A stretch of DNA of 18,576 bases from NCBI GenBank assembly GCA_964424565.1, contig CAYRIZ010000042.1:1-18576 (forward strand). The letters are read 5' to 3'. Positions within the stretch are counted from its first letter, which is position 1. Each line of letters opens with the position of its first letter. The notes beneath the pieces are model-generated. The model made no database searches, was not told the origin of the DNA, and saw only the letters and a list, made by a program, of their open reading frames with translations. The translations under genes and the position numbers were made by a program. The stretch is from Avisuccinivibrio sp964424565 (lineage in GTDB: Bacteria; Pseudomonadota; Gammaproteobacteria; Enterobacterales; Succinivibrionaceae). Positions 1 through 12,501 of the stretch are shown here, piece after piece.

Positions 1-11
1 CAAAAGTCAGA

Positions 12-1904
12 TTGAGCTGCAAAAAGGGTCATCAACAAAATTCTGAGAAGGACCCTGAAATTTCGCTGAAGGAGAAAGCCTCCTTTGGTATAGGCGCCGT
101 AGGCAAGGACATGGCCTACTGGATCATGGCCGGCTATTTAATGGTGTACTTCACCGACGTAGTCAAACTTTCCCCGGCCTTTGTAGGCGTGATATTCCTG
201 ATTGCCCGCATCTGGGATGCCTTCAATGACCCCATCATGGGCTGGATTGTGGACAATACCAAGAGCCGCTGGGGCAAATTCCGTCCCTGGATCCTGATTG
301 GTACCGTGCTCAATTCCATAGTGGTACTGCTGCTGTTCTTCGATCCCACCGAATTGATGAGCCCCACCGGCGTAATGGCCTACTGCGCCATCTTCTATAT
401 ACTCTGGGGCATGTCCTATACAGTGATGGACATTCCCTTCTGGTCCATGATCCCCGCCTTCAGCTCAGACTCCAAAGTGCGTGATCTGATGTCGGTAATT
501 CCCCGGACCGGCGCCATGATCGGCGGTCAGCTGACCCTGATTCTGGGTCTGCCCATCATCACCTTCTTCGGACCGGGACTGGGCGGCACCCAGGCCGACG
601 GCTTCTTCCGCTTCACCATACTGATCGTGGTGTTCTTCATGGTCTGCGAAATCATCTGCGTCTCCAATGTGCGCGAGCATGTGCAGACCCCGATGCGCAA
701 AAAGATCACCATCTCCGATATGTTCAAACTGATGGGCCGCAACGATCAGCTGGTGGTGATCATAGTGCTGACCATCATTCAGCAGATAGCCCAGAACCTG
801 GTCAACGGCACCATCATCTACTACTTCCGCTATGCCATTCAGCATGAGGATTACTATCCCTACTTCATGACTGCCGGTGCCGTCACGCAGTTCCTGTCCT
901 TCATCATCTTCCCCGGCCTGGTACAGAAGACTTCCAGACGCTTTGTCTACATAGGCTCTGCCCTGCTGATGGCGGCAGGCTATCTGGGCATGTTCTTCTT
1001 TGGCTCCAAAGCCGACAGCAGCATGCTGGCCGCCGGCGGTTTCTACTGCATAGCCTCCTTCGGCGTGGCCCTGTCTCTGGTGTCCACCACCGTGATGCTG
1101 GCCGATACCGTGGACTATGGTGAATACAAGCTGGGCACCCGCTCGGAGAGCATAGTGTTCTCCATGCAGACCATGACCGTGAAATTCGGCAATGCCCTGG
1201 CCGGCTTCATGTCCTCCATGACCCTGGCCGCCGTAGGCTACATTCCCAATGTAGAGCAGAGCGACAGCACCCTCCTGGGTCTGCGCCTGGTGATGTTTGT
1301 GGCCTCCACCCTGCTGATCATGATCATGGTCGGGCTGTACATCAGATACTACAAGCTCAACGGCGACTTCTACAAAAACATGCTCAGCGCCCTGGAGCGC
1401 TCCCGTGAGGAAGCCATACGCGCACGTGAAGCCAAATTTGTGGTGCGTTACTCCATGGATGAGAGGCAGATCCTCATGCAGGACAACTCTTCTACCAAAG
1501 AGGAAGTGATAAACAAACTGCTTGCCACTTTAAAGGATCATCCTGCCGTCACCGACTGGGAGGCTCTGCGCCAGGCCGTATTCGCCCGCGAGGCTCAGGG
1601 ACCTACAGGTATTGCCGACGGCATTGCCCTGCCGCATGCCAAATCCAGTGGCGTCAGCCGCTGCCTGATGGCCGTGGCCCGCACCAGCCGTGCCCTGGAC
1701 TTTGCCGCGCCGGACGGCCGCAGCTGCGATTTGATTTTCCTGCTGGTTTCCCCGGATGATGGAGAAAGTCATCTCAAGATGATCGGCCGCATGGGCATCA
1801 TCCTCAACGATCCGGCGTTCAGGGGCAAATTAAGACAGTGCAGCGACAGCTACAGCCTGATTGAGCTGCTGCAGAAGAAGGAAAAGGAAATAATCAGGGA
1901 TTAA
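12..1904 (+). CDS. GPH-family sugar:cation symporter with C-terminal PTS EIIA (fructose/Ntr-type) domain
   Basis: Residues about 20-450 form a 12-helix glycoside-pentoside-hexuronide (MelB/LacS/XylP-type) symporter of the inner membrane. The MelB cation-site signature is present as ARIWDAFNDPIMGWIVDN (residues 65-82, with R66, D69, N72 and D73 at the MelB R52, D55, N58 and D59 positions), followed by SRWGKFRPW. A charged helical linker (about 455-480) leads to a roughly 145-residue EIIA domain of the PTS_EIIA_2 class. Its active-site motif is GIADGIALPHAK with H542 as the likely phosphorylated histidine, and a second conserved histidine lies in ESHLKM (H587). By analogy with LacS, phosphorylation by HPr or NPr would tune uptake. 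The substrate cannot be read from sequence; a galactoside, pentoside or glucuronide is likely. The first possible start is TTG at 12, but the frame is open to the window edge, so the true start may lie outside. The gene ends at a hairpin terminator. Confidence 0.88.
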   Translation: MSCKKGHQQNSEKDPEISLKEKASFGIGAVGKDMAYWIMAGYLMVYFTDVVKLSPAFVGVIFLIARIWDAFNDPIMGWIVDNTKSRWGKFRPWILIGTVLNSIVVLLLFFDPTELMSPTGVMAYCAIFYILWGMSYTVMDIPFWSMIPAFSSDSKVRDLMSVIPRTGAMIGGQLTLILGLPIITFFGPGLGGTQADGFFRFTILIVVFFMVCEIICVSNVREHVQTPMRKKITISDMFKLMGRNDQLVVIIVLTIIQQIAQNLVNGTIIYYFRYAIQHEDYYPYFMTAGAVTQFLSFIIFPGLVQKTSRRFVYIGSALLMAAGYLGMFFFGSKADSSMLAAGGFYCIASFGVALSLVSTTVMLADTVDYGEYKLGTRSESIVFSMQTMTVKFGNALAGFMSSMTLAAVGYIPNVEQSDSTLLGLRLVMFVASTLLIMIMVGLYIRYYKLNGDFYKNMLSALERSREEAIRAREAKFVVRYSMDERQILMQDNSSTKEEVINKLLATLKDHPAVTDWEALRQAVFAREAQGPTGIADGIALPHAKSSGVSRCLMAVARTSRALDFAAPDGRSCDLIFLLVSPDDGESHLKMIGRMGIILNDPAFRGKLRQCSDSYSLIELLQKKEKEIIRD

Positions 1905-1940
1905 GCGGCAGACAACCATAGTACCTGCCTTACATCCTGT

Positions 1941-1974
1941 AAAGCCGTGCTGCCGGAAGCGCGGCTTTTTATTT
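1941..1974 (+). terminator. Rho-independent terminator between convergent transporter and tusB
   Basis: AAAGCCGTGCT and AGCGCGGCTTT form an 11-bp stem (one G-T wobble) around a 6-base loop, followed by TTATTT on the + strand. It lies 36 bases after the transporter stop. It also directly follows the tusB stop on the - strand, where the T-tract is shorter, so it probably works in both directions. Confidence 0.8.
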
Positions 1975-2188
1975 AGTACCAGGATACGCTGTGCTGAGCG
2001 CTCAGCAGCTGGGCAAACAGCTCTCTGCCGCTTTGATCCAGCACGTGCAGCTGCGGGCCCTGATCTGCGGACGCAGCACCAGCCGGCTGCAGCTCTGCGC
2101 CCGCAAAATCCATAAAGATATGATCCTGCGCCCCGGCTATCTGCAGACAGCGCGGCAGGGCTTCGGCGGAAAATACTAAATGCAGCAC
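1973..2188 (-). CDS. tusB: TusB-like sulfur relay subunit
   Basis: This 71-residue protein resembles TusB of the TusBCD complex. In E. coli the complex accepts persulfide sulfur from TusA and passes it to TusE for MnmA-dependent 2-thiouridine formation at position 34 of Lys, Glu and Gln tRNAs. It starts MLHLVFSAEAL, as TusB starts MLH, keeps a central LHVLDQSGREL where E. coli has VYALNEDLIARGL, and ends HSVSWY where E. coli TusB ends SQMAW. It is about 24 residues shorter than E. coli TusB and lacks part of the C-terminal half. The start is GTG, with GGAGGA seven bases upstream. It is the last gene of the ridA-tusDCB unit, 55 bases after tusC. Sequence similarity alone is weak; position behind tusD and tusC carries much of the call. 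Confidence 0.68.
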   Translation of the reverse strand: MLHLVFSAEALPRCLQIAGAQDHIFMDFAGAELQPAGAASADQGPQLHVLDQSGRELFAQLLSAQHSVSWY

Positions 2189-2243
2189 TACAGATCCTCC
2201 GGCAGGCGGGCACTCCTGACATGTGCAAGAAGAGCCCCAAAAG

Positions 2244-2558
2244 TCAAAACGTCAGCATCACCCGGCTTGCCTGCAGCAGTTCCTGCCCGGCGGCAGGAGT
2301 GAGCTGCTGCACAAAAGGCAGCAGCGCCGGCAGTTCCTCTGACAGGCTGCAGGTACGCACGCCGAACAGTTCCAGCTGCCCCAGCTGCTGCCTGGCTTTG
2401 AGGATCGCGGCGCCCTCCGGCTGCAGCAGTGCCGAGGCCAGCGGCTCGGCCAGCAGCACACACAGCGGCTCCGGGCCGTCGGCGGCATCAAGGCACAAAG
2501 CCAGACCGGAGGAAAAAAGCTCATCCGGCGGCACGGCACTTAAGATCACAGTCAGCAC
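2244..2558 (-). CDS. tusC: TusC-like sulfur relay subunit (DsrF family)
   Basis: This 104-residue DsrE/DsrF-like protein matches TusC, the structural subunit of the TusBCD heterohexamer. It opens with a short beta strand (LTVILSAVPP). It then has the segment ILKARQQLGQLELFGV, like the TusC stretch around FKLLGLYDIEQC, and ends ASRVMLTF, like YDVILRF in E. coli. It is somewhat shorter than E. coli TusC (119). The start is GTG at 2558, preceded by GAGGGA at a suitable distance; no ATG in frame gives the conserved N-terminus. tusD ends 22 bases upstream, so the two are almost certainly co-transcribed. TusC is not expected to carry the catalytic cysteine. Confidence 0.72.
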   Translation of the reverse strand: MLTVILSAVPPDELFSSGLALCLDAADGPEPLCVLLAEPLASALLQPEGAAILKARQQLGQLELFGVRTCSLSEELPALLPFVQQLTPAAGQELLQASRVMLTF

Positions 2559-2580
2559 TATGTTCCCTCACAGGCAGGAG

Positions 2581-2898
2581 TTACAGCTCGATTACGCGAT
2601 CGGCAGATTGTATGCGCTGCAGCAGTTCAAAATATCCGGCAGCGGCAAATTGAGGCGGCAACTCTGTTGCCGGAAGCTGATGCTCCTGCAGGGCACGGCC
2701 GCAGCAGAGGACAGGAGAGGGGAACAAAGCCCCCAGAGCGGCGGCGGCAGGATCGGACTGCCGCGCCAGCTTTACCGCCGGACCGAGCAGAAACAGGGCA
2801 TCAAGAGTACAGCCGGCCTGCTGCAGGGCGGTGCCCAGGGCACAGCAGGAAGCCGCGGCCGCGCTGCCGTCCCGGCGCATGACTATCAGGCAGTGCAT
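2581..2898 (-). CDS. tusD: TusD-like sulfurtransferase subunit (DsrE family)
   Basis: This 105-residue DsrE-family protein is the probable catalytic subunit of TusBCD. It keeps the family outline: beta strand at the N-terminus (HCLIVMRRDG), helix with AAAASCCALGTALQQAG, strand ALFLLGPAV, then SPVLCCGRALQ. One of C65/C66 there sits where TusD Cys78 carries the persulfide. It ends QSADRVIEL, like TCDRVVQF in E. coli. The double cysteine at the active-site position is unusual. The ATG overlaps the ridA stop by one base (TGATG) and I see no good ribosome binding site of its own, so translation is probably coupled to ridA. Confidence 0.76.
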   Translation of the reverse strand: MHCLIVMRRDGSAAAASCCALGTALQQAGCTLDALFLLGPAVKLARQSDPAAAALGALFPSPVLCCGRALQEHQLPATELPPQFAAAGYFELLQRIQSADRVIEL

Positions 2899-3281
2899 CA
2901 GCCGAGGAAGACTACCACTTCCACTTCACACAAAGCGCCCTTGGGCAGATCTATGCCGCCGACGCAGGAGCGGGCCGGAGCCGGAGAGCCCATGTATTTG
3001 GCATAGACTTCATTGAAGGCGGCAAAATCGGCTATATCGTGCAGGAAGCAGGTGCTCTTGACTACCTGATCCATAGAAGCGCCGGCGGCGGTGACCAGAG
3101 CGCAGACATTCTTCATGACCTGCTCAGCCTGCTCGGTAATATTGGTGCCCACCATGGCTCCGCTCTGCGGATCCAGGGGGATCTGACCGGAGGCAAATAA
3201 GAAACCACCGGCAATTCTGCCCTGCACATAAGGACCGATGGCGGCAGGAGCATTGGGGGTGGACAGAACTTCAGTTGACAT
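2898..3281 (-). CDS. ridA: RidA family reactive intermediate/imine deaminase
   Basis: RidA (YjgF/YER057c/UK114) is a trimeric cytosolic enzyme that hydrolyses 2-aminoacrylate and other enamines released by PLP enzymes, protecting those enzymes from inactivation. At 127 residues it is full length. Family motifs are clear: NAPAAIGPYVQ (10-20), FASGQIPLDP (29-38), VVKSTCFLHDIADFAAFNEVY and PARSCV, whose R104 corresponds to the substrate-carboxylate-binding Arg105 of E. coli RidA. The C-terminus CEVEVVVFLG is near the usual IEIEAIA. ATG is preceded by AGAGGA. It leads the ridA-tusDCB unit and sits 134 bases after rpoC in the same direction, behind the rpoC terminator. Confidence 0.93.
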   Translation of the reverse strand: MSTEVLSTPNAPAAIGPYVQGRIAGGFLFASGQIPLDPQSGAMVGTNITEQAEQVMKNVCALVTAAGASMDQVVKSTCFLHDIADFAAFNEVYAKYMGSPAPARSCVGGIDLPKGALCEVEVVVFLG

Positions 3282-3322
3282 GGTTAATTCCTCTACAGAT
3301 ACAAATTGTTCTTTGGTTCTTC

Positions 3323-3336
3323 TGCATTGTAATGCA
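3323..3336. promoter_or_regulatory. Palindrome with -10-like element upstream of ridA
   Basis: TGCATT-GT-AATGCA is a perfect 6+6 inverted repeat lying 41 bases upstream of the ridA start. On the - strand its centre contains TACAAT, a good -10 match, but no convincing -35 lies 17 bases upstream. An operator overlapping the ridA promoter is possible; this is inference from position and symmetry only. Confidence 0.35.
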
Positions 3337-3362
3337 AAAGGCTGCTTTGCGCACAGACGACA

Positions 3363-3383
3363 AAGCCCGGCACAGCCGGGCTT
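3363..3383 (-). terminator. Terminator after rpoC
   Basis: On the - strand AAGCCCGGC-TGT-GCCGGGCTT makes a perfect 9-bp, GC-rich stem with a 3-base loop, followed by TGTCGTCTGT. It lies 32 bases after the rpoC stop. The T-tract is poor, so some readthrough into ridA-tusDCB is possible. Confidence 0.7.
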
Positions 3384-3415
3384 GTAATGAGTGATTGAGT
3401 TGCCTTCAGAGTAGC

Positions 3416-7882
<4,467 letters not shown>

Positions 7883-7912
7883 CACAACAGTATCTCCTGT
7901 AGAGTGACATCA

Positions 7913-7938
7913 GGCTGCAGTTTTGTGCTGCTGCAGCC
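7913..7938 (-). other. Intercistronic hairpin between rpoB and rpoC
   Basis: GGCTGCAG and CTGCAGCC form a perfect 8-bp stem around a 10-base loop in the 66-69-base rpoB-rpoC spacer. No T-tract follows on the - strand, so it is not a terminator. It may be an mRNA processing or stability element; this is inferred only from structure and place. Confidence 0.5.
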
Positions 7939-7951
7939 GTCTTTGCTGTTC

Positions 7952-10900
7952 TTAGTCCTTGCGGACCAGGTCAATGTTAATGCCGAGAGATCTAATCTCA
8001 CGGAGCAATACGTTAAAGGACTCAGGAATACCGGCATCCATGCGGTACACACCGTCCACGATATTCTTGTACATCTTGGTTCTGCCGTTGACGTCATCGG
8101 ACTTCACGGTGAGCATCTCGCGCAGGGTGTAGGCGGCGCCGTAGGCCTCCAGGGCCCACACTTCCATTTCACCAAAGCGCTGGCCGCCGAATTGGGCCTT
8201 ACCGCCCAGAGGCTGCTGAGTCACCAGGCTGTAGGAGCCGGTGGAGCGGGCATGCATCTTGTCATCAACCAGGTGGTTGAGCTTGAGCATGTACATATAG
8301 CCCACAGTGACCTTGCGCTCAAAAGGCAGACCGGTACGTCCATCGTACAGGGTCATCTGTCCGGATTCAGGCAGACCGGCCAGGCGCAGCATTTCCTTAA
8401 TGGACTGCTCGTCGGCGCCGTCAAATACCGGAGTAGCCACCGGCAGACCGTCGCGCAGGTTGTTGGCCAGCACCATGACTTCCTCATCGGACATGGCGGA
8501 GATATCCACCTTCTGGGAGGTACCGCCCAGATCGTAGACCTGCTGCAGCAGGCGGCGCAGTTCGCTGACGGCCTTCTGCTCTACCAGCATCTTGTTGATC
8601 AGATCGCCCACGCCCTTGGCAGCCAGACCCAGATGTACTTCCAGCACCTGACCGATGTTCATACGGGACGGCACGCCCAGCGGATTCAATACTATGTCCA
8701 CCGGATGTCCCTGCTCGTCAAAAGGCATGTCCTCTATAGGATTGATGCGGGAAATCACACCCTTGTTGCCGTGACGGCCGGCCATCTTGTCGCCAGGCTG
8801 TATGCGGCGCTTGACGGCCAGATAAACCTTGACGATCTTGAGCACGCCGGGAGTTAAATCATCACCTTCGGTGATCTTGCGGCGGGCGGTTTCAAACTTG
8901 TCGGCATATTCCCGACGGCTGTCTTCTATACGGGCGGCAAAGGCCTCCAGCTGCCGCTGGGCGGCATCGTCGTCCAGACGCATGGCCAGCAGGGAAGCAT
9001 TGTCACGGCCTTCCAGATCCTGCGGAGTGCAGCCGGAGCGCAGCAGCAGGCTTCTGACCTGAGCCATGATGCCGTTGACCAGGAAGGTGTACTCTTCATC
9101 CAGATCCTTTCTGGCCTTGTTCAGATGCATTTCCTCGATTTCCAGGGCACGGGCATCCTTGTCCACGCCCTCGCGGGTGAAGATCTGCACATCCACCACC
9201 GTACCGGACACGCCGTTGGGCACGCGCAGTGAGGAGTCCTTAACCTCTGAGGCCTTCTCACCGAAAATGGCGCGCAGCAGCTTCTCCTCAGGGGTCAGCT
9301 GAGTCTCTCCTTTGGGAGTGACCTTGCCTACCAGGATATCGCCGCCCACAACCTCGGCGCCTACATAGACTATGCCGGACTCGTCGAGCTTGGAGAGGGC
9401 TGCCTCACCCACATTGGGAATATCGGCGGTGATTTCCTCAGGTCCGAGCTTGGTGTCGCGGGCCACACAGGACAGCTCCTGAATATGTATGGTGGTGAGG
9501 CGGTCCTTGGCGGCCACGCGCTCGGACACCAGAATGGAGTCCTCGTAGTTGTAACCGTTCCACGGCATGAAGGCGATGCGCAGGTTCTGACCTAAAGCCA
9601 GCTCGCCCAAATCGGTGGAGGAACCGTCGGCCAGCACGTCACCGGCCAGTACCTTTTCACCCAGCGACACGCAGGGACGCTGATTGATGCAGGTGTTCTG
9701 ATTGGAACGGGTGTACTTGATCAGATTGTAGATATCAATGCCGGCATCATGTCCGCCCGGGGCGATTTCATCCTCATTGACTCTGACCACTATGCGGGCA
9801 CCGTCCACGTGCTCAATCACACCGCCGCGGCGGGCAATAATGGTCACACCGGAGTCCACGGCCACGGCGCGCTCCATGCCGGTACCGACGAAAGGCTTCT
9901 CCGAACGCACGGTAGGCACGGCCTGACGCTGCATGTTGGCACCCATCAGGGCACGGTTGGCGTCATCATGCTCCAGGAAGGGAATGAGGGCGGCAGCCAC
10001 GGAAATAACCTGCTGCGGGGACACGTCCATGTACTGCACGTCGGAGGCGCGGCGCACCACGCTCTCACCGCGGTAGCGGCACTGTACGTACTCGTCTATG
10101 ATGCGGCCGTTTTCGTCCAGATCGGTGTTGGCCTGGGCGATCACAAACTGCCCTTCATCTATGGCGGACAGATACTCAAAGTCGTCGGAAACCTGGCGGT
10201 CGCTTACCTGACGGTAAGGAGTTTCCAGGAAGCCGTAGTCATTGCAGCGGGCGTACACGGCCAGAGAGTTGATCAGGCCGATGTTCGGACCTTCAGGGGT
10301 CTCAATAGGGCACAGACGGCCGTAATGAGTAGGATGTACGTCACGCACTTCAAAGCCGGCGCGCTCGCGGGTCAGACCGCCGGGGCCCAGAGCGGAGATA
10401 CGGCGCTTGTGGGTCACCTCGGAAAGCGGGTTGTTCTGATCCATGAACTGCGACAGCTGAGAACTGCCGAAGAATTCCTTGATGGCGGCGGATATGGGCT
10501 TGGCATTGATCAGCTCCTGCGGGGTGGTGTTGTCCAGATCCCCCAGGGAGAGGCGCTCCTTGACGGCACGCTCCACGCGCACCAGGCCTATACGGAACTG
10601 ATTTTCGGCCATTTCACCCACAGAGCGGATACGACGGTTGCCCAGATGATCGATATCGTCAATATTTTCCTTGCCGTTTCTGATCCTGATCAGGTAGCGC
10701 ATCACCTTGATGATGTCGCTGTGGGACAGGATGCCCTCATGCAGATCGTGATTGGGCAGGATGATGGACAGCGGACGGCCGCGGGTATCGCTGACCTTGA
10801 CGCCGGCCAGTTCAGGGGTGTCCATCTCCAGCTGCAGGGCGCTGACGGGCAGCACTACGCAGCGCTCAAAGACAAAGCTGTCGTCACCGTTGGTAAATTT

Positions 10901-12430
10901 GACCTTCTGCACAAAGCGCTCGGCAGGAGAGACCATGGGGTCATCCTTGACCTTGGCCAGGGTATTGTCGAGGAAGTCCAGAACCTTGTCGGCGCAGCGC
11001 TGCGGATTGGTGCTGGGCATGCAGTTGACCTCACCTTCATCGAGGTGGGCCTTGATCAAATCGATTACCTGCGGGAAGGAGGCATAGACCAGACCGTCAT
11101 GCACTACTATGCCGCTTTCGGGAGTGTTGATTTCCACTGCCGGATCGGCAAAGGCACGGGAGAGACCAAGTCTGAAGAACTTGTCCTCCACAAAACGGGT
11201 GTCAAACTTCATGCGGCCCACGGAGGAGAGGTCATAGCGCTCTTCCACAAAGAACAGGTTGTGGAACAGAGCCTCGGCAGCCTCGGCGGTGGGCGGCTCA
11301 CCCGGACGCATCATCTTGTAGATTTCAAACAGGGCGGCCAGGCGGTCAGCTTCAGGAGAGGAGAGATCGCGGGTGGCATCATTGCGCAGGGTATCGGCAA
11401 TGAAGGAACCCTCATCTACCTGGCTGGTATAGAGAATTTCAAACTTCTTGATGCTGTTGTCACGAATAGCCATCAGGGCGCTCTCGGTGAGCACGGTATT
11501 GGCGGCCAGCACCAGCTCGCCTTCTTTGTTGTAGTAGTCGCGGGCGGCTATCTTGTCCAGCAGGAACTCAGGCGGCACTTCCAGGGCGGTGATGCCGGCC
11601 TTCTTTAATTCACGTATGTGGCGGGCAGTGATCTTCTTGCCCTTTTCCACCAGTACTTTCTTGTTGAGCTGTATGTCAAAGGAAGCGGTTTCGCCGCGCA
11701 GACGCTCGGGAACCAGCTCCATTAAAATCTTGTTGGATTTAACGTCAATCTCGACGGTATCAAAGAAAATATCGAGGATCTGTGCAGTGGTATAGCCTAA
11801 AGCGCGCAGTAGCACGGAAGCCGGCAGCTTGCGGCGGCGGTCAATACGCACAAACAGATTATCCCTGTGGTCAAATTCAAAATCGAGCCAGGATCCGCGG
11901 TAAGGAATGATGCGGGCGGAGAACAGAATGCGGCCGGGATGGGTCTTGCCTTTGTCATTGTCAAAGAAGACGCCGGGGCTTCTGTGCAGCTGAGATACCA
12001 CCACACGCTCGGTACCATTGATAATGAAGGTACCGTTGTCGGTCATCAGCGGGATCTCTCCCATGTAGACGTCCTGATCGATGCGCTCCCTCACAGTCTT
12101 CGGGGCGTCCTTTTCATAACGCACCAGACTCAATTTGACCTTGAGCGGAGCGGAATAGGTGGTGCCTCTGATCATGCATTCCTGCACATTGAACTTCGGC
12201 TCGCCTAAGTGAAAGCTGTTGTAACAGAGCTCAGCATTGCCTGAGTAGCTCTTTATCGGGAAAACCGACTTGAACGCAGCGACCAGGCCGTTTTCATTTA
12301 AGGGATCATTGCTGATGAACTGCTTATAGGAATCCAGCTGAACTGCAAGCAGATACGGGGTTTCCAGAACCTTAACTCTCTTGCCGAAATCCTTGCGGAT
12401 ACGTTTTTGCTCAGTATACGAATAGACCAT
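7952..12430 (-). CDS. rpoB: DNA-directed RNA polymerase subunit beta with large lineage-specific insert
   Basis: Beta subunit of RNA polymerase, the rifampicin target. It opens MVYSYTEQKRIRKDFGKR, nearly as in E. coli, and keeps SI1, the rifampicin region (SQLSQFMDQNNPLSE, THKRRISALGPGG), the catalytic-side NYEDSILVSE, SI2 and the C-terminal clamp-binding segment ending SLGINIDLVRKD. D664, H674 and S679 (E. coli D516, H526, S531) are wild type, so none of the common rifampicin-resistance changes at these sites is present. It is 1492 residues against 1342 in E. coli. Nearly all of the excess is one insert at about residues 411-566, between GRMKFD and GILSHSDII. ATG is preceded by GAGGA. It follows rplL after a 181-base spacer rich in hairpins. 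Confidence 0.98.
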   Translation of the reverse strand: MVYSYTEQKRIRKDFGKRVKVLETPYLLAVQLDSYKQFISNDPLNENGLVAAFKSVFPIKSYSGNAELCYNSFHLGEPKFNVQECMIRGTTYSAPLKVKLSLVRYEKDAPKTVRERIDQDVYMGEIPLMTDNGTFIINGTERVVVSQLHRSPGVFFDNDKGKTHPGRILFSARIIPYRGSWLDFEFDHRDNLFVRIDRRRKLPASVLLRALGYTTAQILDIFFDTVEIDVKSNKILMELVPERLRGETASFDIQLNKKVLVEKGKKITARHIRELKKAGITALEVPPEFLLDKIAARDYYNKEGELVLAANTVLTESALMAIRDNSIKKFEILYTSQVDEGSFIADTLRNDATRDLSSPEADRLAALFEIYKMMRPGEPPTAEAAEALFHNLFFVEERYDLSSVGRMKFDTRFVEDKFFRLGLSRAFADPAVEINTPESGIVVHDGLVYASFPQVIDLIKAHLDEGEVNCMPSTNPQRCADKVLDFLDNTLAKVKDDPMVSPAERFVQKVKFTNGDDSFVFERCVVLPVSALQLEMDTPELAGVKVSDTRGRPLSIILPNHDLHEGILSHSDIIKVMRYLIRIRNGKENIDDIDHLGNRRIRSVGEMAENQFRIGLVRVERAVKERLSLGDLDNTTPQELINAKPISAAIKEFFGSSQLSQFMDQNNPLSEVTHKRRISALGPGGLTRERAGFEVRDVHPTHYGRLCPIETPEGPNIGLINSLAVYARCNDYGFLETPYRQVSDRQVSDDFEYLSAIDEGQFVIAQANTDLDENGRIIDEYVQCRYRGESVVRRASDVQYMDVSPQQVISVAAALIPFLEHDDANRALMGANMQRQAVPTVRSEKPFVGTGMERAVAVDSGVTIIARRGGVIEHVDGARIVVRVNEDEIAPGGHDAGIDIYNLIKYTRSNQNTCINQRPCVSLGEKVLAGDVLADGSSTDLGELALGQNLRIAFMPWNGYNYEDSILVSERVAAKDRLTTIHIQELSCVARDTKLGPEEITADIPNVGEAALSKLDESGIVYVGAEVVGGDILVGKVTPKGETQLTPEEKLLRAIFGEKASEVKDSSLRVPNGVSGTVVDVQIFTREGVDKDARALEIEEMHLNKARKDLDEEYTFLVNGIMAQVRSLLLRSGCTPQDLEGRDNASLLAMRLDDDAAQRQLEAFAARIEDSRREYADKFETARRKITEGDDLTPGVLKIVKVYLAVKRRIQPGDKMAGRHGNKGVISRINPIEDMPFDEQGHPVDIVLNPLGVPSRMNIGQVLEVHLGLAAKGVGDLINKMLVEQKAVSELRRLLQQVYDLGGTSQKVDISAMSDEEVMVLANNLRDGLPVATPVFDGADEQSIKEMLRLAGLPESGQMTLYDGRTGLPFERKVTVGYMYMLKLNHLVDDKMHARSTGSYSLVTQQPLGGKAQFGGQRFGEMEVWALEAYGAAYTLREMLTVKSDDVNGRTKMYKNIVDGVYRMDAGIPESFNVLLREIRSLGINIDLVRKD
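10733..11200 (-). other. Insert of about 144 residues in RpoB before the Rif region
   Basis: E. coli beta has 12 residues between GRMKFN (ending 406) and ILSKDDII (419). This protein has 156 (residues 411-566) in the same place. The reading frame is continuous and codon use looks like the rest of the gene. The insert mixes predicted helices (FPQVIDLIKAHLDEG, CADKVLDFLDNTLAKV) with strand-like stretches (DSFVFERCVVLPV) and has three cysteines. I recognise no known domain. Confidence 0.85.
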
Positions 12431-12501
12431 GGATTGATGGGTCCTCAGAATTGATTGTTTTAGCGGGACAGATACAGATGCATCTTGCTATTCAGGCACC
12501 G

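Noticed and set aside
2221..3006. 261-codon + strand frame over ridA-tusDC
   Set aside because: Low-complexity Ser/Arg/Ala-rich product opposite three genes with family matches and ribosome binding sites.
9990..10460. Rifampicin-resistance substitutions in rpoB
   Set aside because: The residues matching E. coli D516, H526 and S531 are wild type (their codons lie near 10394-10441).
9749..11608. 619-codon open frame on the + strand, antisense to rpoB
   Set aside because: Its product is dominated by Gly, His, Val and Ala with no domain, and it lies wholly over well-conserved rpoB codons whose GC bias keeps antisense frames open. No ribosome binding site or promoter is evident.
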